The notes: generated by a model from the sequence alone, not told the origin. A DNA stretch of 64,000 nucleotides from Bradyrhizobium sp. SRL28 (GCF_018596315.1 NZ_JAHEAG010000028.1:1-64000); one strand, 5' to 3'. Numbered from the stretch's first letter, positions 7,160-16,306 are shown. Made by a program: numbers and translations.

Positions 7160-8386
7160 ATGAAGAAGAGTATTTTCCATTTGGTCACCGGGACGACGCT
7201 TGCACTTGCGCTGTCCGTCTCGACCGCGTCAGCGCAGAAAAAATACGATACCGGCGCGACCGACACCGAGATCAAGATCGGCCAGACCAATCCATTCTCG
7301 GGACCGGCCTCCGCCTATGCCACCATCGGCAAGACCCAGGCCGCCTATATGAAGATGATCAACGATCAGGGCGGCGTGAACGGCCGTAAGATCAATTTGA
7401 TCCAGTATGACGATGCCTACTCGCCGCCCAAGGCCGTCGAGCAGGTGCGTAAGCTGGTCGAGAGCGATGAGGTGCTGCTCACCTTCCAGCTCCTCGGCAC
7501 GCCCTCGAACGCCGCGGTGCAGAAATACCTCAACTCGAAGAAGGTGCCACAACTGTTCGCGGCGACCGGCGCATCGAAGTTCACCGATCCGAAGAACTTC
7601 CCCTGGACGATGGGTTTCAATCCCAACTATTTCGTCGAGGGACGCATCTACGGTCAGTACATCATCAAGGAATATCCGAACGCCAAGATCGGAATCCTCT
7701 ATCAGAACGACGACCTCGGTAAGGACTATCTGAACGGCATCAAGGCCGGCCTCGGCGACAAGGCCGCGAAGATGGTCGTGGCGGAAGCTTCCTACGAAGT
7801 CGCCGATCCGACCATCGATTCGCAGATACTCAAGATCAAGGACGCCGGCGCGGACCTGTTCTTCTCGGCAACGACACCCAAGCAGGCGGCGCAGGCGATC
7901 AAGAAGATCCACGAGCTCAACTGGAAGCCGGTGCACATCCTCGACATCAACGCGACCTCCGTCGGCGCCGTGATGAAGCCGGCGGGCCTTGAAGCCTCCA
8001 AGGGCGTTATCAGCGTCAACTACGGCAAGGATCCGCTCGATCCGACCTGGAAGGACGATGCTGGCATGAAGAAGTATTTCGAGTTCATGGCGAAGTACTA
8101 TCCCGACGGCGACAAGGACTCGAGCTTCAACTCCTATGCCTATTCGACCTCGCAGTTGATGATCTACGTGCTGGAAAAGTGTGGCGACAACCTCACCCGC
8201 GAGAACGTCATGAAGGTGGCAACCAGCCTGAAGGACGTGCCGCTCGATCTGAACCTGCCGGGCATCGTCGCCAACACCACGCCGACCGATTATCGCGTCA
8301 ACAAGCAGCTGCAGATGATGCGGTTCAACGGCGAGCGCTGGGAACTGTTCGGCCCGATCCTCGAGGACGCAGGTCCTGCGGGCTAG
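7160..8386 (+). CDS. Branched-chain amino-acid-type ABC transporter substrate-binding protein 2
   Basis: Close tandem paralogue of the 5650-6876 protein, with the same length (408 aa), the same signal-peptide exit SASA|QKKYDTGA and long identical stretches. The start is set at MKKSIFHLV, which has GAGGAA about 10 nt upstream; the frame runs open further upstream but without signal-peptide character. Differences cluster where ligand contacts would be expected (ASPVSATLKP versus ATSVGAVMKP, LYDASTPK versus FFSATTPK), suggesting related but distinct ligands. It is transcribed separately, as shown by the intervening terminator and its own promoter-like block. No transporter core genes are nearby. 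Confidence 0.93.
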   Translation: MKKSIFHLVTGTTLALALSVSTASAQKKYDTGATDTEIKIGQTNPFSGPASAYATIGKTQAAYMKMINDQGGVNGRKINLIQYDDAYSPPKAVEQVRKLVESDEVLLTFQLLGTPSNAAVQKYLNSKKVPQLFAATGASKFTDPKNFPWTMGFNPNYFVEGRIYGQYIIKEYPNAKIGILYQNDDLGKDYLNGIKAGLGDKAAKMVVAEASYEVADPTIDSQILKIKDAGADLFFSATTPKQAAQAIKKIHELNWKPVHILDINATSVGAVMKPAGLEASKGVISVNYGKDPLDPTWKDDAGMKKYFEFMAKYYPDGDKDSSFNSYAYSTSQLMIYVLEKCGDNLTRENVMKVATSLKDVPLDLNLPGIVANTTPTDYRVNKQLQMMRFNGERWELFGPILEDAGPAG

Positions 8387-8425
8387 GCCCGGCGACCCAA
8401 TCGAAACGATCGGCGGAAAGAAGCG

Positions 8426-8457
8426 ATCGGCGGCCCTTCGGGGCCGCCGATTTTTTT
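8426..8457 (+). terminator. Strong rho-independent terminator after binding-protein gene 2
   Basis: A perfect 11-bp stem, ATCGGCGGCCC / GGGCCGCCGAT, is closed by a TTCG tetraloop and followed by seven T residues. It is the best terminator in the window. Confidence 0.95.
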
Positions 8458-8465
8458 GAGGCGCC

Positions 8466-8552
8466 GTAGGGTGGGCAAAGCGCAGCGTGCCCACCATTCA
8501 GAATGATGCTCTTCGAGAGATGGTGGGCACGCTTTCGCTTTGCCCACCCTAC
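8466..8552. repeat. Intergenic palindromic repeat, family A copy 1
   Basis: GTAGGGTGGGCAAAGCGCAG at one end is matched by an inverted copy ending TTTGCCCACCCTAC. The last 4 bp overlap the stop region of the DUF1330 gene. Other copies: 29940-30059, 57281-57371 and 59155-59235. Confidence 0.85.
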
Positions 8553-8980
8553 AAATCGACCGGTATCTCGCCAAACGTCTTGCCGACGGGCAGCACCGCG
8601 TGCCGGATCAGGCGGGAATCCTCGACCGCAGCCTGGCGGTGCTTAACCGCTTCGCGATAGACCGGATCGCGGATCATCTCGGCGAACGCCGCGACACTTG
8701 GGTACTCGGCGATGAAGCAGTGATCCCAGCGTTCGTCCTGCGGCCCGATCAGCATCAGTTCGAACCTGCCCTGCCAGACGATGCGGCCGCCGAGACGTTC
8801 GAACACCGGGCCGCTTTCGCGCCCATAGGCCGCGTAGGCTTCGGCGCCCGTCGCCTTGCGGCCGTCGGGATAGGCGGCCAGCGCGCGTAAGCGGACCAGG
8901 TTGAGCATGTGGATGGGTCCCGGCCGGTCATTGGCCCTGAATTGCGCGAACACTTCTTTGGTTGGATCGATGTGGCCCAT
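8549..8980 (-). CDS. DUF1330 family protein
   Basis: Small soluble protein of 143 aa with a ferredoxin-like (dimeric alpha/beta barrel) plan typical of DUF1330: GPIHMLNLVRLR near the start, YAAYGRESGPVFERLGGRI, then FIAEYPSVAAFAEMIRDPVYREAVKHR. AGGGA lies about 10 nt before the ATG. The biochemical role of the family is not established. It is monocistronic and convergent with the binding-protein genes, from which it is separated by a palindromic repeat. Confidence 0.88.
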   Translation of the reverse strand: MGHIDPTKEVFAQFRANDRPGPIHMLNLVRLRALAAYPDGRKATGAEAYAAYGRESGPVFERLGGRIVWQGRFELMLIGPQDERWDHCFIAEYPSVAAFAEMIRDPVYREAVKHRQAAVEDSRLIRHAVLPVGKTFGEIPVDL

Positions 8981-9125
8981 GCCAATTTCCCTCGAGATCG
9001 CTGCGGTTTGCAGCCATCCTAATATGGGCCCGCCGCACCTCCTAATCCCGCGTTAACCTTTCCGTAACCGAGCCTTAAACAGCCCCCGCTAGCGTAGCGC
9101 GGGACGGGTGTGAACGGCGTTTGTC

Positions 9126-11348
9126 ATGGCGTGGGGACGGAAAAAGAGCGGCGGACGCAAGGAGCCGCTGTTCGGGCTTCCGGCAGCGCTCGCCGACTTG
9201 CGGCTTTCACCTGAGGATCGCATTCCAGCCGCCGTCGACGACGACAAACCGAAGAAATCAGTGGCCAAACGCAAGCCCGAAGAGGACGATGACGAGCCGC
9301 CGCCGCGCGAGCGCAAGCCGCGCGCGGCAAGAGGCGGCGCCAAGCGGCGCGCGAAATCGCGCGGCCGGTTCCGGTTCGGCCGGCTGATCTATTGGGGCGC
9401 GGTGCTCGGCCTGTGGGCGACGATCGCGATCATCGGCGTCGTGATCTGGGTCGGTGCGCACCTGCCGGCGATTCAGTCGTTGGAAATTCCAAAGCGCCCG
9501 CCGACCATCCAGATTACAGGCGTCGACGGCAGCGTGCTGGCATCGCGCGGCGAAATGGCCGGCACCAATGTCGCGCTGAAGGATCTGCCGCCTTACCTGC
9601 CGAAGGCGTTCATCGCGATCGAGGACCGCCGCTTCTATTCGCATTACGGCATCGACCCCGTCGGCATCGCGCGCGCGGCGGTCGCCAACGTCATGCATCG
9701 CGGCGTGTCGCAGGGCGGCTCGACGCTGACGCAGCAGCTCGCGAAAAACCTGTTCCTGACCCAGGAACGCACGATGGCGCGCAAGCTGCAGGAGGTCGAG
9801 CTCGCGCTGTGGCTGGAGCGCAAGCACTCCAAGAACGAAATTCTCGAGCTCTACCTCAACCGCGTCTATTTCGGTTCCGGCGCCTATGGCGTCGAGGCGG
9901 CTTCGCAGCGCTATTTCGGCAAGTCGGCGAAGAACGTCACGGTAGCGGAAGCCGCGATGCTGGCGGGCCTTGTCAAGTCGCCGTCGCGGCTGGCGCCGAA
10001 CCGCAACCCCGAAGGCGCGGAAGCGCGCGCTCAAATCGTGCTCGCGGCGATGGCGGAGGGCAAATTCATCAGCGACGCACAGGCCAAGGCCTCGATCGGA
10101 CATCCCTCGTACAAGGTGAAGCCGGCCGGCGCCGGCACGGTCAATTACGTCGCCGACTGGATCGGCGAGGTGCTCGACGATCTCGTCGGCCAGATCGACC
10201 AGAGCATCGTGGTCGAGACCACGATCGATCCGAAGCTGCAGAGTGTCGCGGAAGCCGCCATCATCGACGAGCTCGCCGCAAAGAGCGTGAAATTCAACGT
10301 CACGCAGGGCGCGCTGGTGGCAATGACGCCCGAGGGCGCGGTGCGCGCCTTGGTCGGCGGGCGGAACTATGCCGATAGCCAGTATAACCGCGCGGTGACG
10401 GCCAAGCGCCAGCCCGGCTCGGCGTTCAAGCCCTTCATCTATCTGACGGCGATCGAAGGCGGCCTGACGCCGGAAACGATCCGGCAGGATGCGCCGCTCG
10501 ATCTCAAGGGCTGGCGGCCGGAGAACTACACCCATGAATATTTCGGCGCGGTGACGCTGACGCAGGCGCTGGCGATGTCGCTCAACACGGTCGCGGTACG
10601 GGTCGGCCTCGAAGTCGGGCCGAAGAACGTGGTGCGAACCGCGCACCGGCTCGGGATTTCATCAAAACTCGAAGCCAATCCCTCGATCGCGCTCGGCACG
10701 TCGGAAGTGTCCGTCATCGAACTGGTCGGCGCCTATGCGCCGTTCGCCAATGGCGGGCTCGGCGTCTCCCCGTATGTCGTGACCAAGATCCGCACCAATG
10801 AAGGCAAGCTGCTGTACATGCGGCAGCCTGATCAACTCGGCCAGGTGATCGAGCCGCGCCATGTCGCGATGATGAATACGATGATGCAGGAGACGCTGCT
10901 CTCCGGCACCGCGCGCAAGGCGGAGATTCCGGGCTGGATGGCCGCCGGCAAGACCGGCACCAGCCAGGATTTCCGCGACGCCTGGTTCATCGGCTATACG
11001 GCCAACCTCGTCACCGGCGTCTGGCTCGGCAACGACGACAATTCGCCGACCAAGAAGGCGACCGGCGGCGGTCTGCCGGTGGAAGTCTGGACCCGCTTCA
11101 TGCGATCAGCGCATCAGGGCGTGGCGGTGGCGGGTTTGCCGAACTCGCAGCGCGGCGGCTTTATTTCGAACCTGTTCCAGACCGCGTCGCAGGTCAGCGC
11201 CGCGCCACAACCGGCGCCGGCCCCACAGGGCGGCGGATATCGGCCTCCGCCGGCAAGAACCTCGGCGCCGCCACCCAATCCATCGGCGCGTCCGGAAGCG
11301 GCGGCGGGACTCGATGGCTGGCTGGTGGACCGGCTGTTCGGAAGATAA
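9126..11348 (+). CDS. Class A penicillin-binding protein (PBP1A family)
   Basis: Bifunctional peptidoglycan synthase of 740 aa, anchored by one membrane span (about 88-110) after a highly charged cytoplasmic tail. The GT51 glycosyltransferase domain has catalytic E166 in IEDRRFYSHYGID and the QGGSTLTQQLAKN motif. The transpeptidase domain has S432 in GSAFKPF (SxxK), the SLN triad in MSLNTVAV, and K609 in GKTGTS. The C-terminus is a Pro/Ala-rich tail (about 675-725). The ribosome site is weak. Family knowledge: polymerises glycan strands and cross-links stems in the periplasm. It faces, across a repeat, a convergent YkuD L,D-transpeptidase gene. Confidence 0.96.
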   Translation: MAWGRKKSGGRKEPLFGLPAALADLRLSPEDRIPAAVDDDKPKKSVAKRKPEEDDDEPPPRERKPRAARGGAKRRAKSRGRFRFGRLIYWGAVLGLWATIAIIGVVIWVGAHLPAIQSLEIPKRPPTIQITGVDGSVLASRGEMAGTNVALKDLPPYLPKAFIAIEDRRFYSHYGIDPVGIARAAVANVMHRGVSQGGSTLTQQLAKNLFLTQERTMARKLQEVELALWLERKHSKNEILELYLNRVYFGSGAYGVEAASQRYFGKSAKNVTVAEAAMLAGLVKSPSRLAPNRNPEGAEARAQIVLAAMAEGKFISDAQAKASIGHPSYKVKPAGAGTVNYVADWIGEVLDDLVGQIDQSIVVETTIDPKLQSVAEAAIIDELAAKSVKFNVTQGALVAMTPEGAVRALVGGRNYADSQYNRAVTAKRQPGSAFKPFIYLTAIEGGLTPETIRQDAPLDLKGWRPENYTHEYFGAVTLTQALAMSLNTVAVRVGLEVGPKNVVRTAHRLGISSKLEANPSIALGTSEVSVIELVGAYAPFANGGLGVSPYVVTKIRTNEGKLLYMRQPDQLGQVIEPRHVAMMNTMMQETLLSGTARKAEIPGWMAAGKTGTSQDFRDAWFIGYTANLVTGVWLGNDDNSPTKKATGGGLPVEVWTRFMRSAHQGVAVAGLPNSQRGGFISNLFQTASQVSAAPQPAPAPQGGGYRPPPARTSAPPPNPSARPEAAAGLDGWLVDRLFGR

Positions 11349-11359
11349 TCGAACGGTGC

Positions 11360-11447
11360 GTAGCCCGGGTGAAGCGCAGCGTAACCCGGGGGCAGTGAAT
11401 CCGCATTCGACACCGTCCCGGGTTTCGCTTCGCTGCACCCGGGCTAC
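11360..11447. repeat. Intergenic palindromic repeat, family B copy 1
   Basis: GTAGCCCGGGTGAAGCGCAG ... TTTCGCTTCGCTGCACCCGGGCTAC forms a long inverted repeat between two convergent genes. Other copies: 13661-13749 and 20177-20261. Confidence 0.85.
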
Positions 11448-11461
11448 AGTTGTGCGTCTAG

Positions 11462-12352
11462 CTAGCTGGCAAAGACGACGCGGGTTTCCACCGAAACGCG
11501 CCGGTACAAATCCTCGACGTCGTCGTTCACGAGCCGGATGCATCCGGAAGCGACCAGATGGCCGATGGTCTTGGGTGAGTTGGTGCCGTGGATGAGCAGC
11601 CCGGGCTTGTCCAGCAACAGCGCACGTGCGCCGAGGAGACTGCCGGGACGGCCGGTCGCCGCGAGTAACGCGTCAGCGTCCTTCGTGCTCGTGCCCGAAG
11701 GCCGCCAGTCAGGCCATTCAAGCTTGTTCATGACGCGAGAGAGGCTGCCTCCCTTCAGGCACTCCTGCGCGATACCGATCCCGTAACGGCGCGCGGAATT
11801 GTTGGCGTCGATCAGATAGAGAAAGCGGTTTTCCCGATCGACCACGATCGAACCGGGAACGACGGTGGTGCGGTAGAACACCACTTGCCGCTGCAGCGCA
11901 AACGGCAGGACCTCGCCCGAAGAGCCGCCATCAACGCCGGGCTTCAAATCCGCCATGACGACATCTTCGCGCCCGCTTTGCGCTTTCGGCGATGACGTCT
12001 TCACGCTGGCTGCGACGATAGCGGGGCCCTTGGTTGCGACAAAGCCGTAGACCAAAGCCGACAGGGCGATGACGGCAGCGACCGCGCCGGCGCCAAAGAC
12101 GTACGGCTTCCAGTTCCTGCCTGTCGACAACACTTCGTTGATCGCCGCCGCGGAGTTCGCCTCCTCGGCGGCGATATCATCCTCGATCCGCCGGATGGCG
12201 TCTTCGAGCGCGGCAGCGTGCGATGAGGCGGCCTCGCGCGGGAGGTGGGATCGCGTGATGACGCTAAACGCGTCCTTGTAAATCTGGTCGCGGGCGACGG
12301 CGTCCTTGCCAGCAACCGCTTTCAGCAGCAGCGAGTAATAATCCACGGTCAT
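11462..12352 (-). CDS. L,D-transpeptidase (YkuD domain), membrane anchored
   Basis: Cell-wall enzyme of 296 aa. A cytoplasmic helical N-terminus (1-75, rich in Ala/Glu/Asp) leads to one membrane span (about 85-108). The YkuD catalytic domain is at the C-terminus with H255 in LLIHGTNSP and nucleophile C271 in VASGCIRL. Family knowledge: forms 3-3 cross-links or attaches lipoproteins in peptidoglycan. The long cytoplasmic segment before the span is unusual for this family and could sense a cytoplasmic signal (inference). It is followed after 18 nt upstream by a same-strand amino-acid binding protein gene, so the two may share a transcript. Confidence 0.9.
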   Translation of the reverse strand: MTVDYYSLLLKAVAGKDAVARDQIYKDAFSVITRSHLPREAASSHAAALEDAIRRIEDDIAAEEANSAAAINEVLSTGRNWKPYVFGAGAVAAVIALSALVYGFVATKGPAIVAASVKTSSPKAQSGREDVVMADLKPGVDGGSSGEVLPFALQRQVVFYRTTVVPGSIVVDRENRFLYLIDANNSARRYGIGIAQECLKGGSLSRVMNKLEWPDWRPSGTSTKDADALLAATGRPGSLLGARALLLDKPGLLIHGTNSPKTIGHLVASGCIRLVNDDVEDLYRRVSVETRVVFAS

Positions 12353-12370
12353 GATCTGACCCCTGAAGAT

Positions 12371-13405
12371 CTACCTCACGGGAGGCGCGTATTGAATTCC
12401 ACCCTGGGTCCAGAGCGCATTCAATCCGCGCGGGATACTGAGCCTGGACTGCGTTCCAACGTTCCTTTCATAGATCTCTCCGTAGTTGCCGACCGCACGG
12501 ACGGCGCGCGCGGCCCAGTCCTTGGCAAGACCCAACTGCTCGCCAAATTCACCTTCGGTTCCGACCAGCCGCCTTATATTGGGGTTGGGAGATTTCACCG
12601 CATCGTCGATCGTCGTCGACTTGACGCCCAGTTCCTCGGCATTGATCAATGAATAGAGCGTCCACTTGATCAGGTTGAACCACTGGTCGTCGCCTTGCCG
12701 CACCGCCGGCCCGAGCGGCTCCTTTGAAATGACTTCCGGCAGGATGATATGGCTGTCGGGTGCGGACAGCTTGAGACGCTCGGCGTAGAGCTGCGAAACG
12801 TCGCTTGTCAGCACGTCGCATTTGCGTTCGTCATAGGCCTTCAGGCTCTCTTCCGCCGTGCCGAGCGCCAGAACCTTCAACGCCATGTCGTTGGCGAGGA
12901 AATAATCCGACAAATTCAGTGCGCTGGTGGTGCCGGTCTGGGTGCAAACCGTCTTGCCGCCAAGCTGCAAGGCGGTGTCGATCCCGGCATCCCGGCGCAA
13001 CAAAAAGCCCTGGCCGTCGTAATAGGCAATGCCGGTGAACATCAGGCCGAGCGAACTTTCCCGTGACATCGTCCATGTCGAGTTGCGCGACAATACATCG
13101 ATCTGGTTCGACTTCAGCGCCGCGAAGCGCGCGGCCGCATCGAGCGGCATGAATGTCACCTTGGCGGGATCGCCGAAAATCGCCGCTGCCACGGCGCGGC
13201 AAATGTCGACGTCAAAGCCGGTCCAAATGTTCTTGTCGTCTACACTGGAAAAGCCCAGCAATCCCTGGCTGACGCCGCAATTGAGCGTGCCGCGCTCCTT
13301 GACAGCTTTCAGGGTCTGGGCGCCGGCTGGAAGGCCGCCCACAAGAACGAAGGCCAACAATGCGAGGAGCGGGAGGATCACGGGCCGTTTCTTGAAGTCA
13401 GGCAT
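12371..13405 (-). CDS. Amino-acid ABC transporter substrate-binding protein (AapJ-like)
   Basis: Periplasmic protein of about 344 aa. The start at MPDFKKRPV gives a Sec signal peptide ending near AGAQ; the frame is open to 13519 but without signal character. The mature protein reads TLKAVKERGTLNCGVSQG, WTGFDVDICRAVAAA and TGTTSALNLSDYF, characteristic of the polar/general L-amino-acid binding proteins (SBP family 3, AapJ/BztA). The expected partners AapQ, AapM and AapP are not adjacent, so this is an orphan copy. It lies just upstream of the YkuD gene on the same strand (18 nt gap). Confidence 0.9.
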   Translation of the reverse strand: MPDFKKRPVILPLLALLAFVLVGGLPAGAQTLKAVKERGTLNCGVSQGLLGFSSVDDKNIWTGFDVDICRAVAAAIFGDPAKVTFMPLDAAARFAALKSNQIDVLSRNSTWTMSRESSLGLMFTGIAYYDGQGFLLRRDAGIDTALQLGGKTVCTQTGTTSALNLSDYFLANDMALKVLALGTAEESLKAYDERKCDVLTSDVSQLYAERLKLSAPDSHIILPEVISKEPLGPAVRQGDDQWFNLIKWTLYSLINAEELGVKSTTIDDAVKSPNPNIRRLVGTEGEFGEQLGLAKDWAARAVRAVGNYGEIYERNVGTQSRLSIPRGLNALWTQGGIQYAPPVR

Positions 13406-13660
13406 TTGGATCTCGCGATCGGTGGCGACGACGGCGTTCCTCAGTAGAAAGGACGTCCGCAGGCTAACACAACCGGGAGAGTTCCCAATGCATTCCTGAG
13501 TGGGCCGGTATGACTTCACCCATTTCGGAAGCTTTGCAGCTGCCTATCGGCGTCAGTTCGGTGAACTGCTTTCGGTCACTCTTCGCGCGGGCGCGCGGTG
13601 GATCAGGGCGGGCCAGATGGCGCCAGCCGAGTTCGCCGCGCGGCGGCTTCCTCGGAGCCA

Positions 13661-13749
13661 GTAGCCCGGATGGAGCGAAGCGCAATCCGGGAACAGAGTA
13701 GCTGCATTCGAGGCCGTTCCCGGGTTTCGCTTCGCTCCACCCGGGCTAC
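13661..13749. repeat. Intergenic palindromic repeat, family B copy 2
   Basis: GTAGCCCGGATGGAGCGAAG ... GTTTCGCTTCGCTCCACCCGGGCTAC, an inverted repeat of about 90 bp immediately downstream of the metallopeptidase gene. Confidence 0.85.
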
Positions 13750-13760
13750 AGTTGAATGCC

Positions 13761-14516
13761 CTAACCCTCGACCCCGTAACGATGCAAATCGTTGCCGTAG
13801 GTGTCGAGCCAGCGCTTGGCGCGCTCGACATGGTCGCAGATGCGGCCGACGACGCGCCAGAACCTGGGTGAGTGGTTCATCTCGACGAGATGCGCCACTT
13901 CATGGGCGGCGAGATAGTCCAGCACATAGGGTGGCGCGAGGATCAATCGCCAGGAATACGACAATGAGCCGGCCGAAGTGCACGAACCCCAGCGGCTCGA
14001 CTGGTCGCGGATCGACACCCGCCTGACCCGTACACCCAGATCCGCCGCGTAAGCCAGCGATGCCTTGTGCAGATCTTTGCGCGCTTCGCGCTTGAGAAAG
14101 TCGTGGACGCGCCGGTCCATGTGGTCGACATCGCCGGCCACGCACAAGATCTTCTCGCCGCTGTCGCGGGTTTCGGTCCACACCGTGCCGCGCGCGCCTG
14201 CGCGATGCACGATCCGGTGCGGCACACCGCGCAGCGGTATGACAGTGCCGGCCTGAAACGGTGCGGCCTTCGGCAAACGGCCGAGACGAGCGGCGATCCA
14301 CCCACCGTGAAGCTGCGCAAAGTCCTTGGCTTCCACCAAAGTGCCGCGCGGCGGCATGGTCAGGATCGCTTCGCGATCGGTTGGATGAATGCGCAACGTA
14401 TATCGGCGCGCGCGGCGATGCCGGCGCAGTCGAATTGCGAAGAATTGCGAGCCGTGTTTGACGACGAGAGTCGCGGGTTCGGCGGGCCGCCGATAAAGGA
14501 GGGCGCGAGTAGCCAT
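13761..14516 (-). CDS. YgjP/M48-type metallopeptidase
   Basis: Predicted zinc-dependent hydrolase of about 251 aa in the YgjP (DUF45) family. The zinc site is HEVAHLVEMNHSPRFW near the C-terminus, with the downstream third-ligand region. A basic region (RLRRHRRARRYTLRIH) precedes it, and RDQSSRWGSCTSAGSLSYSWRLILAP is the typical family core, here cited only by its key RWGSC. I chose MATRALLYRR at 14516; an ATG at 14582 is also possible, and neither has a good ribosome site. The substrate is unknown. It is isolated between a repeat and the phaZ terminator region. Confidence 0.88.
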   Translation of the reverse strand: MATRALLYRRPAEPATLVVKHGSQFFAIRLRRHRRARRYTLRIHPTDREAILTMPPRGTLVEAKDFAQLHGGWIAARLGRLPKAAPFQAGTVIPLRGVPHRIVHRAGARGTVWTETRDSGEKILCVAGDVDHMDRRVHDFLKREARKDLHKASLAYAADLGVRVRRVSIRDQSSRWGSCTSAGSLSYSWRLILAPPYVLDYLAAHEVAHLVEMNHSPRFWRVVGRICDHVERAKRWLDTYGNDLHRYGVEG

Positions 14517-14693
14517 GTCTTGGAGTCCGGGGAGCAAGAGTTCGCCCGGATTCTGCCATATCCGCCGCCAAGGGAATCTCATCTAAATCGCTCGGCGCAA
14601 AAACAAATCATTTGCCCAATATACAGGGGCTTGAGGCCAATTGACCTCTACCGGCAGGGGCTGGAACCCAAAATTTTGGCTGGAACCGGGGTT

Positions 14694-14733
14694 CAAAAAC
14701 GGCCTCAAGGAGTGAGTCTGAACTCACCCCTTG
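14694..14733 (-). terminator. Terminator-like hairpin downstream of phaZ
   Basis: Read on the minus strand, a 12-position stem with one mismatch (arms 14722-14733 and 14706-14717) closes on a 4-nt loop, and a T5 run follows at 14699-14695. A separate perfect palindrome CCAAAATTTTGG sits at 14668-14679. The surroundings (14620-14760) are less GC-rich than the flanking genes. Confidence 0.6.
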
Positions 14734-14808
14734 ATTCGACCGAAAACTGGAATGTTTGAATCTATTCAGCAACTTATCGGCGACCTGGAATCGATGCCGC
14801 CATCGCTT

Positions 14809-16179
14809 CTATTCGGCTGCACGGACCAATGTTGGCTTGGTTTTGGCCGCTGACATCTTGGTATTGGCCGGTGACACCATGTTAGTGGCCGCCGACATCA
14901 TGAAATCGGAGATGCGGGGCACGATTTCGGAACGGAATCGCGATCCGTTGAACACTCCGTAGTGTCCAACGCCCTTTTGCACGTAATGCACACGGCGATG
15001 ATCGGGAATAGCGGGGCACAGCGCGTGCGTCGCTTCGGTCTGGCCGAGCCCGGAGATGTCGTCGTTCTCGCCTTCCACCGTCATCAGCGCCACGCGCCGG
15101 ATTTGCGACGGATCGACCGGCTTGCCGCGATGGGTCATCTCGCCCTTGGGCAGCGCATGCTTGACGAAGACGACGTCGACGGTCTGCAGGTAATACTCCG
15201 CCGTCAGATCCATCACCGCGAGATACTCGTCATAGAATTCGCGGTGCTTGTCGACCATGTCGCCGTCGCCCTTCACCAGATTATTGAACAGGCGTTTGTG
15301 CGCGTCGGTATGGCGATCGAGGTTCATGGTGATGAAGCCCGAGAGCTGCAAAAAGCCCGGATAGACGTCGCGCATCACGCCGGGATGCGGGAACGGCACC
15401 TTGGTGATGACATGGTTGCGGAACCATTCGATGCCGCGCTCGGCGGCGAGGTTGTTGACCGAGGTCGGGTTGCGGCGGGTATCGATCGGGCCGCCCATCA
15501 GCGTCATCGACAGCGGCACGAAGGGATCGCGCGCGGCTTCCATCACGGACACCGCCGCCACCACCGGCACCGAAGGCTGGCACACCGCGATCACATGCAT
15601 GTTGCCGCCGAGCACGTGCAGCATCTCGATGATGTAGTCGACATAGTCGTCGAGATCGAAACGGCCCTCAGTAAGAGGAACCATGCGCGCGTCGGACCAG
15701 TCGGTGATGTAGACTTCATGCGTCGGCAGGAACGCCTCGACCGTGCCGCGCAGCAGCGTAGCGTAATGGCCGGACATCGGCGCCACGATCAGCACGCGCG
15801 GATGGGGGCTGCGCAGCGGCCGGGTCAGCTTGCGATCGAAATGCAGCAGACGGCAGAACGGCTTTTCCCAGATCGAGCGGACTTCGACCGGCGTGCGGAC
15901 GCCGTTAACTTCAGTGGTGTCGAGACCCCATTCGGGCTTGCCGTAACGGCGGGTGGTGCGTTCGAACAATTCGCAGGCCGCGGCGATCGATTTGCCGAAC
16001 TGCGTGTGCGACCAGGGGTTAAGCGGGTTTTGAAACAGGATCTTGGTGGCGTCGGTCACGGCGCGTGCCGGGTTGAGCGACGCGTGGCCCAATTCGTACA
16101 TCCAGTACATCGGCGTCGTAAGCGCCGGACTGCCTTCGGCCACTAGGGGCGGTGCGCCGCCAAACTCACCAATCGGCAT
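14809..16179 (-). CDS. phaZ: Intracellular polyhydroxyalkanoate depolymerase
   Basis: Cytoplasmic alpha/beta hydrolase of about 456 aa that mobilises stored polyhydroxybutyrate. Family landmarks are TTPMYWMYELGHASLNPAR near the start, RVLIVAPMSGHYATLLR, the nucleophile region VIAVCQPSVP (Cys at the nucleophile position, as in intracellular PhaZ enzymes), LMGGPIDTRRNPTSVN, and the catalytic His near VQKGVGHYGVF. I start at MPIGEFGG, where GAGG lies 11 nt upstream; a GTG at 16260 is in frame but less typical. The last about 30 residues (SAAKTKPTLVRAAE) form an Ala/Lys tail beyond the catalytic domain. A terminator-like hairpin follows. Confidence 0.94.
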   Translation of the reverse strand: MPIGEFGGAPPLVAEGSPALTTPMYWMYELGHASLNPARAVTDATKILFQNPLNPWSHTQFGKSIAAACELFERTTRRYGKPEWGLDTTEVNGVRTPVEVRSIWEKPFCRLLHFDRKLTRPLRSPHPRVLIVAPMSGHYATLLRGTVEAFLPTHEVYITDWSDARMVPLTEGRFDLDDYVDYIIEMLHVLGGNMHVIAVCQPSVPVVAAVSVMEAARDPFVPLSMTLMGGPIDTRRNPTSVNNLAAERGIEWFRNHVITKVPFPHPGVMRDVYPGFLQLSGFITMNLDRHTDAHKRLFNNLVKGDGDMVDKHREFYDEYLAVMDLTAEYYLQTVDVVFVKHALPKGEMTHRGKPVDPSQIRRVALMTVEGENDDISGLGQTEATHALCPAIPDHRRVHYVQKGVGHYGVFNGSRFRSEIVPRISDFMMSAATNMVSPANTKMSAAKTKPTLVRAAE

Positions 16180-16306
16180 TTTATTTCTGACCTCTGTTTG
16201 CGCCGCAGCATAGTGCAGAATGCGTAATATTGCGTCAATGGACCGGTTAGTTATGTCCACCTGCCAAAAAGCCTAAAACCCCCGGGAAACCACGGGAAAC
16301 TGTGAC

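Noticed and set aside
7229..8497. 422-aa open frame antisense to binding-protein gene 2
   Set aside because: Shadow frame: it is rich in Asp/His/Arg/Val without any domain, and crosses the terminator of the real gene.
14962..16146. 394-aa plus-strand frame opposite phaZ
   Set aside because: PHA depolymerase motifs on the minus strand are unambiguous.
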